Part shown: positions 13,301-23,182 of the stretch, piece after piece
How the letters are laid out: each line of letters opens with the position of its first letter
How positions within the stretch are numbered: position 1 is the stretch's first letter
From: Oopsacas minuta
Taxonomy: Eukaryota; Porifera; Hexactinellida; Lyssacinosida; Leucopsacidae
Length of the DNA stretch: 64,000 bases
Assembly (NCBI GenBank): GCA_024704765.1
Contig: JAKMXF010000341.1
Span: 94,884-158,883 of the forward strand
Direction: 5' to 3'
Position numbers and translations under genes: made by a program
Notes under the pieces: generated by a model
Database searches by the model: none
What the model was told of the DNA's origin: nothing
The model's input: the letters and a program-made list of their open reading frames with translations, nothing else

Positions 13301-16300
13301 TAACTCAATTGGAACACAAAGATAGTATCTAGTAATGAGATGCCACATTTGAAACGATGAAATTCAAAAGAGACGCATGCATTTGTCTGAACTTTATAGC
13401 ATACAATGGTTAGACAGAGGTACCCACTTGCCCGAATTTGTAATATACATTTGTCCGAATTATAACCAACAACCAGAAATAACACATCCGGCTATGCCAT
13501 TGCCCTATGGTCCTATCACCCTAGTGTATCCTACATCGTTTCAGATTATTCATATTCAAGGTATCACTAACCTAATGTGATCATAAGGTAGTGTCATTCT
13601 GTGTAGCTTAGATAGGATACGTTCAGACAGCAGAGGGTCTGATACTCTAAGAGAAGCACTCATGGCACCCAGAGCTAGCACTGCCATGTTAGAGAGTGTA
13701 CTATTGTGGAGCTGTTTTGGAAAAGAGCTAGGATGGAAAGCTAACTGATCCATTACATCAATAGCAAAGAGAGAGGGTCTTTTCGTTGTGGCCAGATGTG
13801 GCAGTATTTTAAATGCCATGTCTATCTCCACACAGTTTACATAGAGGAATGAGACGAGTATATACTGACAAGATGCTCTGTTACACATTCCTAGTGCATC
13901 TATCATAGTCAATACATCTGAGCGTTTGTTAAAGGGACAGGACAAATAATCAACTGATAACTGAGTAATATCTTGCTCTTTCATCTGCTCTATGACATTG
14001 ACTATCTTCCTAATTAACTTAACACATTCTGCTGTTGTTTTTGGATAGCATTTCTCTGTCAGAGTTAGGTTGGATTGGATCTATCAATGAAAGATACCAG
14101 TACAAAATACATAGGAATACTATTATCTGTATACAATTATTAATACATGATATCACCCGAGCTGACCGAGCAATTTATCATTTCAATGAATGTAGTTAAA
14201 GTACTCAACATCTTCAGGAGAATTACTATTCGAGTAAATACGGTAATAAATCGCTCTACAGATAATAATAGTTTCGAAAATTCCCTAAAGCATTGATCAG
14301 CAACACTTTGGCTGGCGGACAAGATGCAGAAAATTTGGGATATAGAAATATTATACGGCCATTCCCTAAACCGCTAGAATTATAGTCAGTGTATTTTAAA
14401 CCATATCAGAGGGCACTTTGGGGTCTCTAATTTATAACGTGCTAAGTATCCAATATCATTACATTTTGTGGTGAGGGAATTCAATTGTTGGCAGGCCAGC
14501 TAAGCAAATCCTAAAAAAATTATTACAGTTGAAATCGTTATTTTTCATTTCTTTACACGAGGAATGAAGACAAAAAATGCGTTAAGTAAAATGATACAAC
14601 AATATTTACAGATAAAAAAAGTATTTCTGTACAATTTATACGTTTTTAAGAGAAACTAATCTGAAACTCAAAATAGTTTGGTGTTAAAATAACCAAATTT
14701 CAATTGATACTAAACAAATGCGAAATACCATTCCTTAAACTCAGAAATATCTCGTTGTATTATTATTTTTTCAGGATATTAGCTAGAACATCAAATTATT
14801 TTGCATTAATTTATAACACCTCAAGAGGTAACTATTTATATATAAAATAAACGTATCACTAATTATTGCTTGCAAGTATTCACATAATTCATTAGTATTC
14901 ATGTTTGCAGTGAGGAGGAAATTTTATTTAGAATTATCATATTATGATTTCTACCTGAGTTTTAGCATTTTTGTATTGAATAGGACTTTTCACAACTCTT
15001 TGGGCTATAATACTGTCAAAAATGAGACCAGCAGGTTCTCGAATAGAAAGGGGATCAAATTTAGACATTGCTATCAGATATATCTTAGATAGACCGGTAG
15101 CCTTTATTTGAGGAGGTTTCTCTATCGAGTAGGATTCTGTTTCAGGAGTGTTAGATATCTTTGCAGTGTCCTGCACCCGAATCAACTCAATATGACCTAA
15201 TCATAATATAAAGTGATACAGTGGAACCTGCAAAACCGACACTTGTTGGATTATGCATGCGAATTTGTATTATCGGAAGCTATTTCAGGTCAGAAACACT
15301 GTCAGATTATAGAGGTGTAGTTTATACAGGTTCTACTGTAATTCTCAATTGTTGTTTGTGCAAACTAAAGGTAAATAACATAATTCAAATAAATGTAAGA
15401 ATAGTAACAAACCAGTTTCTGTTTTTATTTGCATTTCTTTGCTTTGAGTATGATCTCTTTGAGGATCTCTCTTGATCTTCTTGTAAGTAACAACATTATT
15501 TCTCTCATTCACTTCATATCTACAGTACAAAGACTTACAGGTAAGAAATCTTATCTTAGCAAAAGTAATTTGACATATTTCAAAAATTTAATTAGAGCCA
15601 AAAATACAGTGCCCACCGGACAATCCGTTACATCATTCGCGGCGGATTATCCGGTGGGCACAATACTATTATACGTAACAATATATTACAAAGGAATTGG
15701 TGTATTATATTACAAAGGAATTGGTGTATGAAATTACAAGCCCAATGTGCTAAATTCTGCTTAATTACTACTTTCCGTTCCGATTGTTATCCACTCAGGT
15801 TGAACAAGCAATTTTAGACAACTACTATTGTTAATACAGTGGAACTTCGTTAATACGAACACAGTTAATAAGAATTTCCAGATAAGATGAACAAACATTT
15901 GCACATAATCAGGTCCTTACAATGGAAATACAATGAGTATTACTCCGGTTAATACGAACCAGTGGCGGCGGAACCACGTGGGCTACGGGAGCTTAGCCCC
16001 CTAAATATCAGGCTTGTTGTATAAAATATTTCTCTGTATAAAAGCTAATTTCCTATTTACACATCAAATTCAGAAATGCTGTATATTGCCATTGAAAACT
16101 GTTAGAGTGAACTGTTCGTTGTGCTTGTTATTGATATAAATACTTTTGAGAATCCAATGCCCTTCAAATCAATAATATTACCTGTCATTTTTACGATTTC
16201 TGCCCCCCTGAAAAATAATTCATTCCGCCTCCACTGATACGAACTCCGTAAAAGGCGAACAAAATTTGACGGTCCGTTGGTGTTCGTATTAACAAAGTTT

Positions 16301-18083
16301 CACTGTAATAATAAACACAATTTTTCTACAATACGACAATATTGGGTATGGATATGGGCATGTCCTTAAGGAGAATATATCAAAGTACAAAATAAACTAA
16401 CTTTGCAGAATGAGTTCCTGAATGATCCAAATCAGGTACCCTGTAACTCCATCCTCCGTATTTCTTACTGGTTCCTTTATTCCTGACGTAGTTATGTAGA
16501 CGTAGAGAGAAAGAGCTTATAACTGCTTTCTTCAGTTGTAACACCTCTGTATCTTCATTCTCTGGATATCGTACCTTGCTATTAGATGGAAAATTAACAA
16601 TACACTCAGTAGCGACCCTACTAGAAGGCCAGTTGTCGTCAAACAAACGGAAAACAGTGTAGACTTCTTCCCGTAGGAATTTCAGGGACAGGATTACAGA
16701 ATTCACTATTCATAAGCACTAGTAAATTAATGATTCACCTGATTAGTCCATCTTGTCGCTGATAGAATGAGAACCACTGAGAGAAATTCAGGTTATGCTC
16801 AGTCATTTCATGACTTTGCTCTCCGGCTTGTACACTTATCACACTTGTATCAGTGAGTCGAACATGTACCGAGGTGCAGTTGAGAGTTCCAAATAAATCC
16901 TCTCGCATTAATACACCTTCTTTCTCTTCACATTGACTAACTGCATATCCGGAGAGGAAAGCTCTCGCGGTAAAGAAGAACCTGTCTACATCTTTTAAAG
17001 TTATCTAATAACATAAACACAATAGAACTCAGATAAGACGTACTCCCTATGGAAATAAAATTAGTACCTACTAACCGAAGTATATCTTAAGGGTACAGCC
17101 GAAATCGTTTTTTTTGCCCAAAAAATGCATGAAAAAGAGGCAAAATAATCCGTTTCAACGAGTAAACCAATTTATGCTTTTAGGGCGAAATTCTTAGACT
17201 TTATGTTCATCGAATTAGTCCAGTACAGAGTCAGAAACAAGAAAAATCGATATTAACTAAACAATTAACAATATTTAATCATTTGATAAATGAAAATTGC
17301 ACTCTTGATCACTTAACATATGAAAAAGAGAAAGAAACAGAGACGCAAAATAACCAGAAATAATGCATTAAAATTATACTTTTTTATATGATTAAGTTAT
17401 CAAAACCTGATAGAAAAAAATTAAACAACCAATTAAGTTTTGTATTTATATTGTATTTTGGGAGAAACAAGCAATTGCAAGGAGGCAAAAATAAAATTAC
17501 CCAGCGGCGCCAATTAATTATACAAATATACATATCACAATTACGACTGTACTAACCGAGTTCTACTGTTACAATATTATATTATGAGTAGCAAACAGAA
17601 AATATTATCAACTACCTAAAACATATACAACTTCTACAAAATGACGCGAATTCCTTAGTTCGAAACTATCACTCTTCATGAGAACATGAAATTTACAAAC
17701 ACACAGATTGGGACTGCGGACGGTATTTTATATTGTATATGCAGGGTTGCCATGGGAATGCGAATTGGAATTCCGTTCCCACGGCACCTGTGTGTTTGGG
17801 CCAATGACATATTTGGGATCTGTTGTCTCATTACATTATTTATGGGGATAAAAATTGAATATTTCAGTTACACAAGTATATAAGTAAAATATGGGTTTCT
17901 CTATCTGCGATCAAAATTATTCTCAAAATTGTTAAAATACCAACTCCTTACCTCTGCAGAGTATGAGTATTCATACTGTGAACCCACCAAGAACGGGGTA
18001 GGGGTAATCTCTGTCCTTCCAGTACGGATAAGAAATAGAATAATGAAGATAAGAAGTGAATGCTTTGTCATCGAAATTAACAC
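1..18083 (-). CDS. Giant secreted vitellogenin-N/FN3-like protein (5' complete, 3' end beyond window)
   Basis: Fifteen exons on the minus strand: 17952-18083, 16739-17004, 16402-16620, 15413-15519, 14955-15196, 13572-14080, 13062-13269, 7503-12579, 6980-7295, 6542-6714, 5259-5914, 4794-4944, 3241-3692, 2217-2826 and 1-1702 (still open). Every junction is GT-AG and every phase matches, giving at least 3606 residues. The start is ATG 18083, followed by a signal peptide (SLLIFIILFLI) and the LLTP-like TPFLVGSQYEYSYSAEV. Residues 1 to about 600 resemble the vitellogenin/MTP lipoprotein N-terminal domain. Next come a long helical and beta-rich stretch, a degenerate M23-like domain (about 1043-1158), an acidic run, a SAP-like motif, an NG repeat, a PAN-like domain (about 2062-2128) and FN3-like modules to the edge. 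It is probably an extracellular lipid-binding or matrix protein. The module identities are family knowledge applied by eye; the function is inferred. The 6542 donor has an alternative in the same phase. Confidence 0.85.
3990..4310 (-). repeat. Tandem ~150-bp units of a dispersed repeat in an intron
   Basis: In the intron between 3692 and 4794, two to three copies of a unit recur. Each contains ggattcagcgta, then tttgtttactttatattca, then acaacaataaattta. The same words occur in opposite orientation at 18.8-18.96, 27.4-27.6 and 52.73-52.83 kb. It is therefore part of the dispersed Helitron-like repeat described elsewhere. Confidence 0.6.
4753..4780. repeat. 9-bp direct repeat (aaattctat) next to a splice donor
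   Basis: Three consecutive copies of aaattctat lie in the intron just beyond the donor of the exon that ends at 4794. It is a simple tandem repeat with no evident function. Confidence 0.7.
7880..8080 (-). other. PAN/Apple-like domain in the giant protein
   Basis: About residues 2062-2128 read SIDDCVKECATFPDDCFSF, then NYAHILKTCQIL and finally FDYYERKG. The Cys spacing (C-x3-C-x6-C-x-x-F then C) and the closing aromatic strand are typical of PAN/Apple modules, which mediate protein or carbohydrate contacts in extracellular proteins. It precedes the FN3-like array. Confidence 0.6.
9443..9552 (-). repeat. 18-bp-type coding repeat giving NGNGT units
   Basis: Tandem near-identical copies of a motif encoding N-G-T-N-G-N-G occur at about residues 1571-1607. 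Each N-G-T is an N-glycosylation sequon, so the segment could be heavily glycosylated if the protein passes through the secretory pathway. A further shorter block lies around 9582-9606. Confidence 0.8.
10048..10149 (-). other. SAP-like motif in the giant secreted protein
   Basis: Residues about 1372-1405 contain SIKNTLKLRGEDQTGDKETL followed by TARL. This matches the SAP pattern of a helix, L-x-x-R-G-x-x-x-x-G-x-K-x-x-L, then a second helix. SAP motifs normally bind nucleic acid in nuclear proteins; here the motif sits in a protein with a signal peptide. It lies just after the poly-Asp tract. The match is short, so coincidence remains possible. Confidence 0.45.
10317..10422 (-). repeat. In-frame GAT/GAC trinucleotide repeat coding an acidic tract
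   Basis: The plus strand shows a run of (atc/atg) triplets that reads on the coding strand as repeated D-E-N-G-D-D-D units followed by an unbroken Asp run and EE. It encodes about 35 acidic residues (about 1281-1316). It is likely length-variable between alleles and lies in a disordered linker. Confidence 0.85.
10789..11136 (-). other. Degenerate M23 peptidase (LECT2/LytM-like) domain within the giant protein
   Basis: The segment at about residues 1043-1158 has the layout of a lysostaphin/LECT2 fold. GMQIEIPEGEALFAPVTGLY corresponds to the usual bound-metal strand, followed by NQVLIF, then KYVIAIHHI, then the loop GININSGTTIGTV, then FVHLTMM and DPTSPAKFLQP. In M23 enzymes the zinc ligands are an H-x(n)-D pair and an H-x-H. 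Here the first pair is absent and only one His of the last motif remains, so catalysis is unlikely. A structural or ligand-binding role, as in vertebrate LECT2, is more plausible. Confidence in the fold is moderate because it rests on spacing and motif order only. Confidence 0.5.
15219..15338. mobile_element. 120-bp pogo/Tc1-like MITE in an intron
   Basis: Ends CAGTGGAACCTG and CAGGTTCTACTG are inverted repeats flanked by TA on both sides (15217-15218 and 15339-15340). It has no coding capacity. It lies in the intron between exons 4 and 5 of the giant gene. Confidence 0.7.
15609..15661. repeat. Near-perfect 19-bp palindrome
   Basis: Arms 15609-15627 and 15643-15661 (gtgcccaccgga and tccggtgggcac) pair at 18 of 19 positions around a 15-base loop. 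It resembles a minimal MITE or the fused ends of a deleted one, and lies in an intron of the giant gene. Confidence 0.7.
15837..16305. mobile_element. TA-flanked MITE interrupted by another MITE
   Basis: The left end CAGTGGAACTTCGTTAATAC and the right end gtattaacaaagtttcactg are inverted repeats. TA lies immediately outside each end (15835-15836 and 16306-16307), as for Tc1/mariner/pogo elements. Without the internal insertion and its duplication it would be about 184 bp. It occupies the intron between exons 3 and 4 of the giant gene. Confidence 0.75.
15960..16236. mobile_element. 277-bp hAT-like MITE nested in the 15837-16305 element
   Basis: The ends CAGTGGCGGCGGAA and TTCCGCCTCCACTG are inverted. 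The insertion is bounded by the same 8-bp word, ATACGAAC, at 15952-15959 and 16237-16244. An 8-bp target duplication is the mark of hAT-superfamily insertion, and the CAGTGGCGG-type end fits hAT MITEs. It is younger than the element it interrupts. Confidence 0.8.
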
Positions 18084-18342
18084 GAATAGTATCTATCATA
18101 TAATCCGCGTTTCTATAAAAATAACATAATAATTATATAAACATCAAAATTCCGTGTGATTACATGATAAATAAGAAAATATATTCTTACATGAAGTAAC
18201 TGATCAAAAAACAGTGAAGTTAAATGGTACAATACAAGACCTTCACTAATCTGAAGAATTTAGTATAAATTTATATTAGAATGCGAATTTGTTAGAGATA
18301 TACCTCTAAAATGGTTATAAAAGTCATAATGCGTATCCTAAT

Positions 18343-19758
18343 TCATATAATGTCTAAGAAAGTATAGAATTGCGGTTTCAACGATCCAATGGTCCACTGG
18401 GTAAGCTACATATGACATTTACATAGAGTAATTAGACATTGATATTAGATAAAAGCTTTTGTAAAATACGTATAACTGATAACCTACCTGCTGATTTATA
18501 AAGTATAATCCCTGGATACATTGCGGTATTTCTTGGAATTTATTCATTTCCTGGACGTATTTATAGAATAGAATTCTTGAATATTCTGAAAATTAGGAGA
18601 TGAAATACTGAATTATAATAATCTATATGATTAAATTGCTATTTTTGTCTAATTTCGCTAGATTGACTGGACTATTTGTCCGTTGTCAATGATAGGATTT
18701 CTGGAATGCTATATTGAATTCAAATTTCTCAATTCTGAGATGTCGCATAACTATGTATTTATCGTGTTAACTATGTATTTATCGTGTTAACTATGTATTT
18801 ATCGTGTTTACCTAGAAAGTAAACAGAACAAAATAAAACTTGACTAAATAGATCGAATATGCTGAATCCGATTTTCACACTTTTGAATTAATTATATGTA
18901 AATTTATTTGTTGTATTTATGAATAGAAAGTAAACAAGTTAGCTAAATCTCAAAATACTGTTAGAGACTTGCTCTCAACAGCTATAATGGGATTCTATAA
19001 TCATACATATTTCAATAATCTCATCAATAAGAATATTGCTTATCATTTTGAGAATATATACGTATGTCGTTGTAACCATAATATACTTCTTCGTAAAATA
19101 CGAATAGCGAGAAGTTCGGGAGAACAATTAACAATCCGTCTGGGAAAGAATTGGAATAGTTAGCTTTCAATTAATCAAATTAATCATCGTTTTCTTAAAC
19201 CAGTAAGAATATAATCCGTTATCTCTATTTGCCCCAAAGATTTACAGGTAAATAGCTTCAAGGTATGAATGACTAACACAACTTGCAGACATACTGAAGT
19301 TAAAATGTTGTCTTGCACGTGGCTAACACCCTAGAATCTAAAGTATTACTAGAAGCAACAGAAAAAATTCAATGATTTTCGCAAAAAATGGTAAATTGCA
19401 AATTTTTGAGATTATGATGACGGATAGAATAAATATGTATAATGTACTTGGATGTCTTATCTTATCTGAGTTGTTGATACCGATATGAAATGGAGTTAAT
19501 CAAATTTCGAGAATTACAAATTACAGGTATAAATACACACAAACAGATGGAAAAAGTAATCTGCAATGCTTTCAACTTACCAAATCGTTATCAAGCTGCG
19601 TCCACTCATAATATTTCCATATAGCAGCTCTCATCGTAACTTATTACATTTCACTAAAATATAAGATATCGGGTTGAAATCAAGAATCTACCAAACTTAC
19701 CAACAGTAGGAGTTGATTTCAATAAAGTTAGGACAAAATTACGGATAAAATCAACGAT
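18343..19758 (-). CDS. Possible ATP synthase subunit g-like gene (tentative exons)
   Basis: Candidate exons 19701-19758 (IVDFIRNFVLTLLKSTPTV, phase 0 to 1), about 19581-19615 (TMRAAIWKYYEWTQLDNDL, ending at a clean GTAAGT), 18488 to about 18546 or 18585 (MNKFQEIPQCIQGLYFINQQ) and 18343-18396 (WTIGSLKPQFYTFLDII then stop) can be joined in frame. The second exon may be alternative, because the first also joins the third directly. The order FxRN...KSTP...W-x-Y...EIPQxIQ...GSxK recalls mitochondrial ATP synthase subunit g. The usual C-terminal membrane helix was not found and no start exon was recognised, so this could be a pseudogene or chance. Low certainty. Confidence 0.28.
18749..18808. repeat. 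Three tandem copies of a 20-bp unit
   Basis: The unit aactatgtatttatcgtgtt is repeated three times without change. Single copies of the same word occur at about 27345, 23460 and 42060 inside the dispersed Helitron-like repeat, so this is a local expansion within a repeat copy (about 18660-18960). Confidence 0.8.
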
Positions 19759-19759
19759 C

Positions 19760-21160
19760 TACAACTTAATTCTATTCCTTTCCATGTCAGAGCTGATTGC
19801 AAATATTCTACTCCAAGCAGTTGATATCAGCCAATTGGATTTAAATATTTATGTTACTCCAGCATAACAAAGAAACAAGCGATTGAGGTACCTATACCTG
19901 TCAGTATTGCGTAAATTATAAATGTTAATTTGAGCATAGAAGAAGCGTTTTATAATCTGTTTCCTCTCAAAGTATTGGTATTTATTGGAGTGTAAACTAG
20001 CTGAATTCATGTTTCCTTTTAGCAATTTGTAGAATTTGTTTGAGGTATATAGATAAATACACATATCTACAAAACCAAATAACATCATTCTAGCTTCCTT
20101 GTTTCCTACCAGACATATCTATTCCAAACAAACTCAAGAAATCATGGCCACAATTATAGATAATGTATTAATATTCGAGTAAATTTGCATGTTTATTATC
20201 GATGTGTTGTTCATTACTATAAATATAGTATTCAGCATACAAATTATATATAATCTTATTAGAAAACGCAAGTAAAACAACGAAAAAATCTGCATTGACT
20301 CGCCCTCTCATGGATAAATACTGAAAGAATATACACTCATATGATGAATGGAATACATAGGAGACGCTCAAAATATTCTGTATTAACTGACTCTGTATTT
20401 ACTTGTCTTTGTTTTAAAATAAATTATCTACATTATTTCTTTTCTCTTCATGGTCTGACTTTAAATTAGATATTGGAGTGTTCAAATGTCATGCAACATA
20501 ATTCAACCACCAAGCCCCAATTATTGTTACTCCACGTAATTCTTACCATAGGTAACTTTAAGTTTAACCTACGTTAAAGTTACTCCCTTCAGTTTAGATG
20601 TACCCTCGGGCATTATAAGTTCTAACTTATGTTTTCCATACCGTAATACAATTAAATAAGGTATCTAAAGTAAATAACGCATATGCTGCATTTTGAGTAT
20701 CCATCATGCGTTCATCTCCTACTATCAGGGATGTCGGAAGACATGAAAAGTGAGGCGGCCCAAGCCGCCCCACCTCGAACGACCCTATCTACAATTAGCT
20801 CTATAATATATTTGAATAATTAATTATACCTAGATATGGATGAGGACATGCTATAAGTAATAACCGATTGTGAACTATAGCGCTGATTGGAATCCAATTC
20901 TAAATGAAAATAACCATATTAGAATACAAATATCGTAATTCAGTATTTGTTAAGATGATATGAAAACTATTCCCTCATGAACCAGCCTTATGCTCTACTG
21001 ATGACTACACCTTAACTACATATCCTGTCCCATAAATTAATTAGATTTCTGGGATGGTAACATCCCGAAATATTCAGTTATGGAAATTTGGTAACGTATA
21101 TAGTATAATACAATATAAACATAGAATACAGTCCTGCAATGCAAACATTCCCAATACAAA
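19760..21160. other. Intergenic, no gene recognised
   Basis: This AT-rich sequence follows the cystinosin gene. Short open frames at 19849-20088 and 20168-20371 lack recognisable motifs or splice context. A degenerate inverted repeat (ggtaactttaag / ttaaagttactc) lies around 20550-20590. No RNA gene was seen. Confidence 0.5.
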
Positions 21161-22291
21161 TCAGTTTATTTTCACTTGATTAGTCCCTTCAGTCGATTCA
21201 CTCCTTAACAAACTTTGAGATTCCTGTTTATCATTTCTATTGAATATTCTTATCCCAAAGCATCTAAACCCCTTTACTTTGTCTCTGTATAACACATAAT
21301 GTTGTAGAACGAATATTATGTCAAAGCCAATTGAAATAACTCCTAACCAGAATTTGACAAAGTCTCCAAATATAGACAACCAATCATTGAAGTTGTAAGC
21401 TAGTATCACCATTTGTAGGACAGATAGGACACCTCCTGAGAAATCTAACCATATGCCTTCTATACTGAAGCCAACAGTAGATTTAGACCTGTAGTTCATC
21501 CACGCCTGTGGTGTATACTTAATAACTGTTATAACAAGCTTTACATACGACATAACGTATATACAGTTCAGCCATGAAGTAACAGATACCACAGCAAGAA
21601 TGCATGTAATTCCAGCTGCTAATAACAAAAAAATTAGTATTGTGCAAGCAATAGGTGATACATGCAATTTTCTACCATAGTATATGGTTTGTAATAGAAT
21701 AACGAGTGATATGGCTAATCCATGCAATGAGAATATGACGTCATTTAATCGAACAGGGTTAACTCCCCCTGGATGCAATGCCAAGTATTGATCCTGAATA
21801 AATGTAGACCAATATAGGGATACATTGAATGTAGAGTACGAGAAGTAACCAAGTATATTCATTAGCACATAATCAACACTGAATCCATCAATGCTCTTGC
21901 GAAGGAAATTTTGTACAACTTGAGGATAGAACGAAATGCTCCAACAAAGGAAATACATCCATCCTATGCTATTAGATACCCATTGTAGGAAAGAGTAGTG
22001 TAGAACTGAAAATCTGATATACTCACCATTAGGAAATTGTACAGGATAATTCGGTGAAAGTTGGTATACAGCTTTACCTGGCGAAAGTCCCCCAAAATAT
22101 ACATCAACAACAGAGTTTCCTGTTTGGAAAGAGGTGTTAGGAGGAAGAGACACAATTCTCGGGTGTCTCTCTTCCAAGGAAAAGAATGTTAATATTAGTG
22201 AAGAAGTTAAGTTTGCGATAAATGTAAGATTACTAATCTCTCCGACAACTAACTGAGAACTGTATCTGTAGAAGATAGTATTGCTCGACAT
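21161..22291 (-). CDS. CTNS: Cystinosin-like lysosomal cystine/H+ symporter
   Basis: A single-exon gene of 376 residues. The N-terminal lumenal part carries sequons (NLT twice, NTS). It is followed by seven likely membrane helices and two PQ-loops: WSISFYPQVVQNF (PQ at 123-124) and IKYTPQAWMNYRSKSTVGFS (PQ at 261-262). The acidic residue in WLDFSGG (D283) matches the proton-coupling Asp of human cystinosin, and NDVIFSLH and GDFVKFWLGVISIGFD are also family-typical. Cystinosin exports cystine from lysosomes. The human GYDQL tail signal is absent, but ESQSLL (357-362) is an ExxxLL lysosomal sorting motif. No N-terminal signal peptide is seen; ATG 22291 was chosen because a TATA-like element lies about 60 bp upstream. 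An upstream signal-peptide exon cannot be excluded. Confidence 0.92.
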   Translation of the reverse strand: MSSNTIFYRYSSQLVVGEISNLTFIANLTSSLILTFFSLEERHPRIVSLPPNTSFQTGNSVVDVYFGGLSPGKAVYQLSPNYPVQFPNGEYIRFSVLHYSFLQWVSNSIGWMYFLCWSISFYPQVVQNFLRKSIDGFSVDYVLMNILGYFSYSTFNVSLYWSTFIQDQYLALHPGGVNPVRLNDVIFSLHGLAISLVILLQTIYYGRKLHVSPIACTILIFLLLAAGITCILAVVSVTSWLNCIYVMSYVKLVITVIKYTPQAWMNYRSKSTVGFSIEGIWLDFSGGVLSVLQMVILAYNFNDWLSIFGDFVKFWLGVISIGFDIIFVLQHYVLYRDKVKGFRCFGIRIFNRNDKQESQSLLRSESTEGTNQVKIN

Positions 22292-22349
22292 TTGTAGTTA
22301 AATATACTGTTTAAAATAGCTAATACAGATGTACTGGCTTCATAGCCTA

Positions 22350-22359
22350 TATATATATG
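22350..22359 (-). promoter_or_regulatory. TATA-like element upstream of cystinosin
   Basis: The minus-strand run TATATATATA followed by GG lies about 60 bp before ATG 22291. This spacing is shared with other genes of the window. Confidence 0.4.
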
Positions 22360-22984
22360 TACGATGAGAGCAAGATAGTACAATAGATATGTAAATAATG
22401 ATGGGTTTTGAATAGAGTACTTATTAAACACTTGAAAATGGGATAAAAAATACAAACACAAAGAATATTTAACTAGAATAGAAAAAATACTCAGTCATCG
22501 ATATAAGTCAGTATTTAAATCCATAATATAACACCAACTCATTTATTAATTTTGTTGATATATTCTTATATTTATTTACTATTAATTATCAATTGTTGAC
22601 TGTCAGTTCATCTGTTTGTTTGTATGTCTGATTTCAGAACATTGAAGGAGTGCGATCCAGGTGCGCGCTCATGTCTTGAAGAGCTGGGCCTGGAGCGAGC
22701 TCATTTTATGAATCAGGAGAGAAAAGTAGAGTGGCGCTCCATTGTTTGAGGACCGGGCACACTGGAGTGTGCTCCTGTCTGATAACAAGCAAAAATTTAC
22801 AAATATCATCGTTATTCTGCATAAATTCAGTATTGTTGCTATAAAAGTGGTTGTTGGAACACTTTTTCATTATTCACAAGAATTACCATCTGCATTTATT
22901 GAAGTGGATTCACGTTGCAGATCTAGTATTTCCCGAATGTATGTACAACGTTCCAATTCAATCCTGATTACTACAATAGAACCT

Positions 22985-23182
22985 CTATAAGTGGGGGAGG
23001 TCGGGATGGCGAAAGCTCGGATTATTTGGATACAGGGCTCAGACTCTAATGAGTTCGGGCCTTCAAATACTGCAGAATCCCTGGTCTTTTCACAGAAAAC
23101 TAATATTAAATTGCACATCTCACGATTTTGAAGGTTTCCAGGTTGAGAACCCTGCGGATATGCCCCCATTCCCCACTTATAA
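22985..23182. mobile_element. MITE-like sequence with ~15-bp inverted ends
   Basis: tataagtggggg at the left and ccccattccccacttata at the right are imperfect inverted repeats about 200 bp apart, with no coding capacity. The superfamily is not determined. Confidence 0.4.

Larger units (their letters stand above)
13062..18083 (-). other. Vitellogenin/MTP-type lipid-transfer N domain (exons 1-7 of the giant gene)
   Basis: After the signal peptide, exon 2 ends with the hallmark WFSFYQRQDGLI. Exon 3 continues with NFPSNSKVRYPENEDTEVL then LKKAVISSFSLRL, as in the beta-barrel of large lipid transfer proteins. Exon 4 (15413-15519, beginning KYEV) is short and was found only because exon 3 (phase 2) and exon 5 (phase 1) did not join directly; including it restores the frame. 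Exons 6 and 7 form the alpha-helical horseshoe, with LLTP-typical LIHSLGNAGHENSFNLI and SLLRRSAVHSLRKY. The helical part finishes in the giant exon as ALVDEEEVVRYEATLQYQKH. In characterised relatives (vitellogenin, apoB, MTP) this module binds lipid or a partner protein. No catalytic residues are expected. Confidence 0.8.

Noticed and set aside
15197-16401. Direct splice of exon 3 (ends 16402) to the 14955-15196 exon
   Set aside because: Phases do not match and give an early stop; the short exon 15413-15519 resolves both.
16630-16706. Extension of exon 3 to the ATG-like codon at 16706
   Set aside because: No acceptor gives the right phase there; acceptor ttctag at 16622-16621 does, and restores the family-typical sequence.
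18749-18808. CRISPR-like regular repeats
   Set aside because: Direct tandem copies without spacers, in a eukaryotic dispersed repeat.
19849-20371. Minus-strand ORFs of 67-79 residues
   Set aside because: Low-complexity, Tyr/Asn/Lys-rich translations of AT-rich DNA with no motif or splice support.
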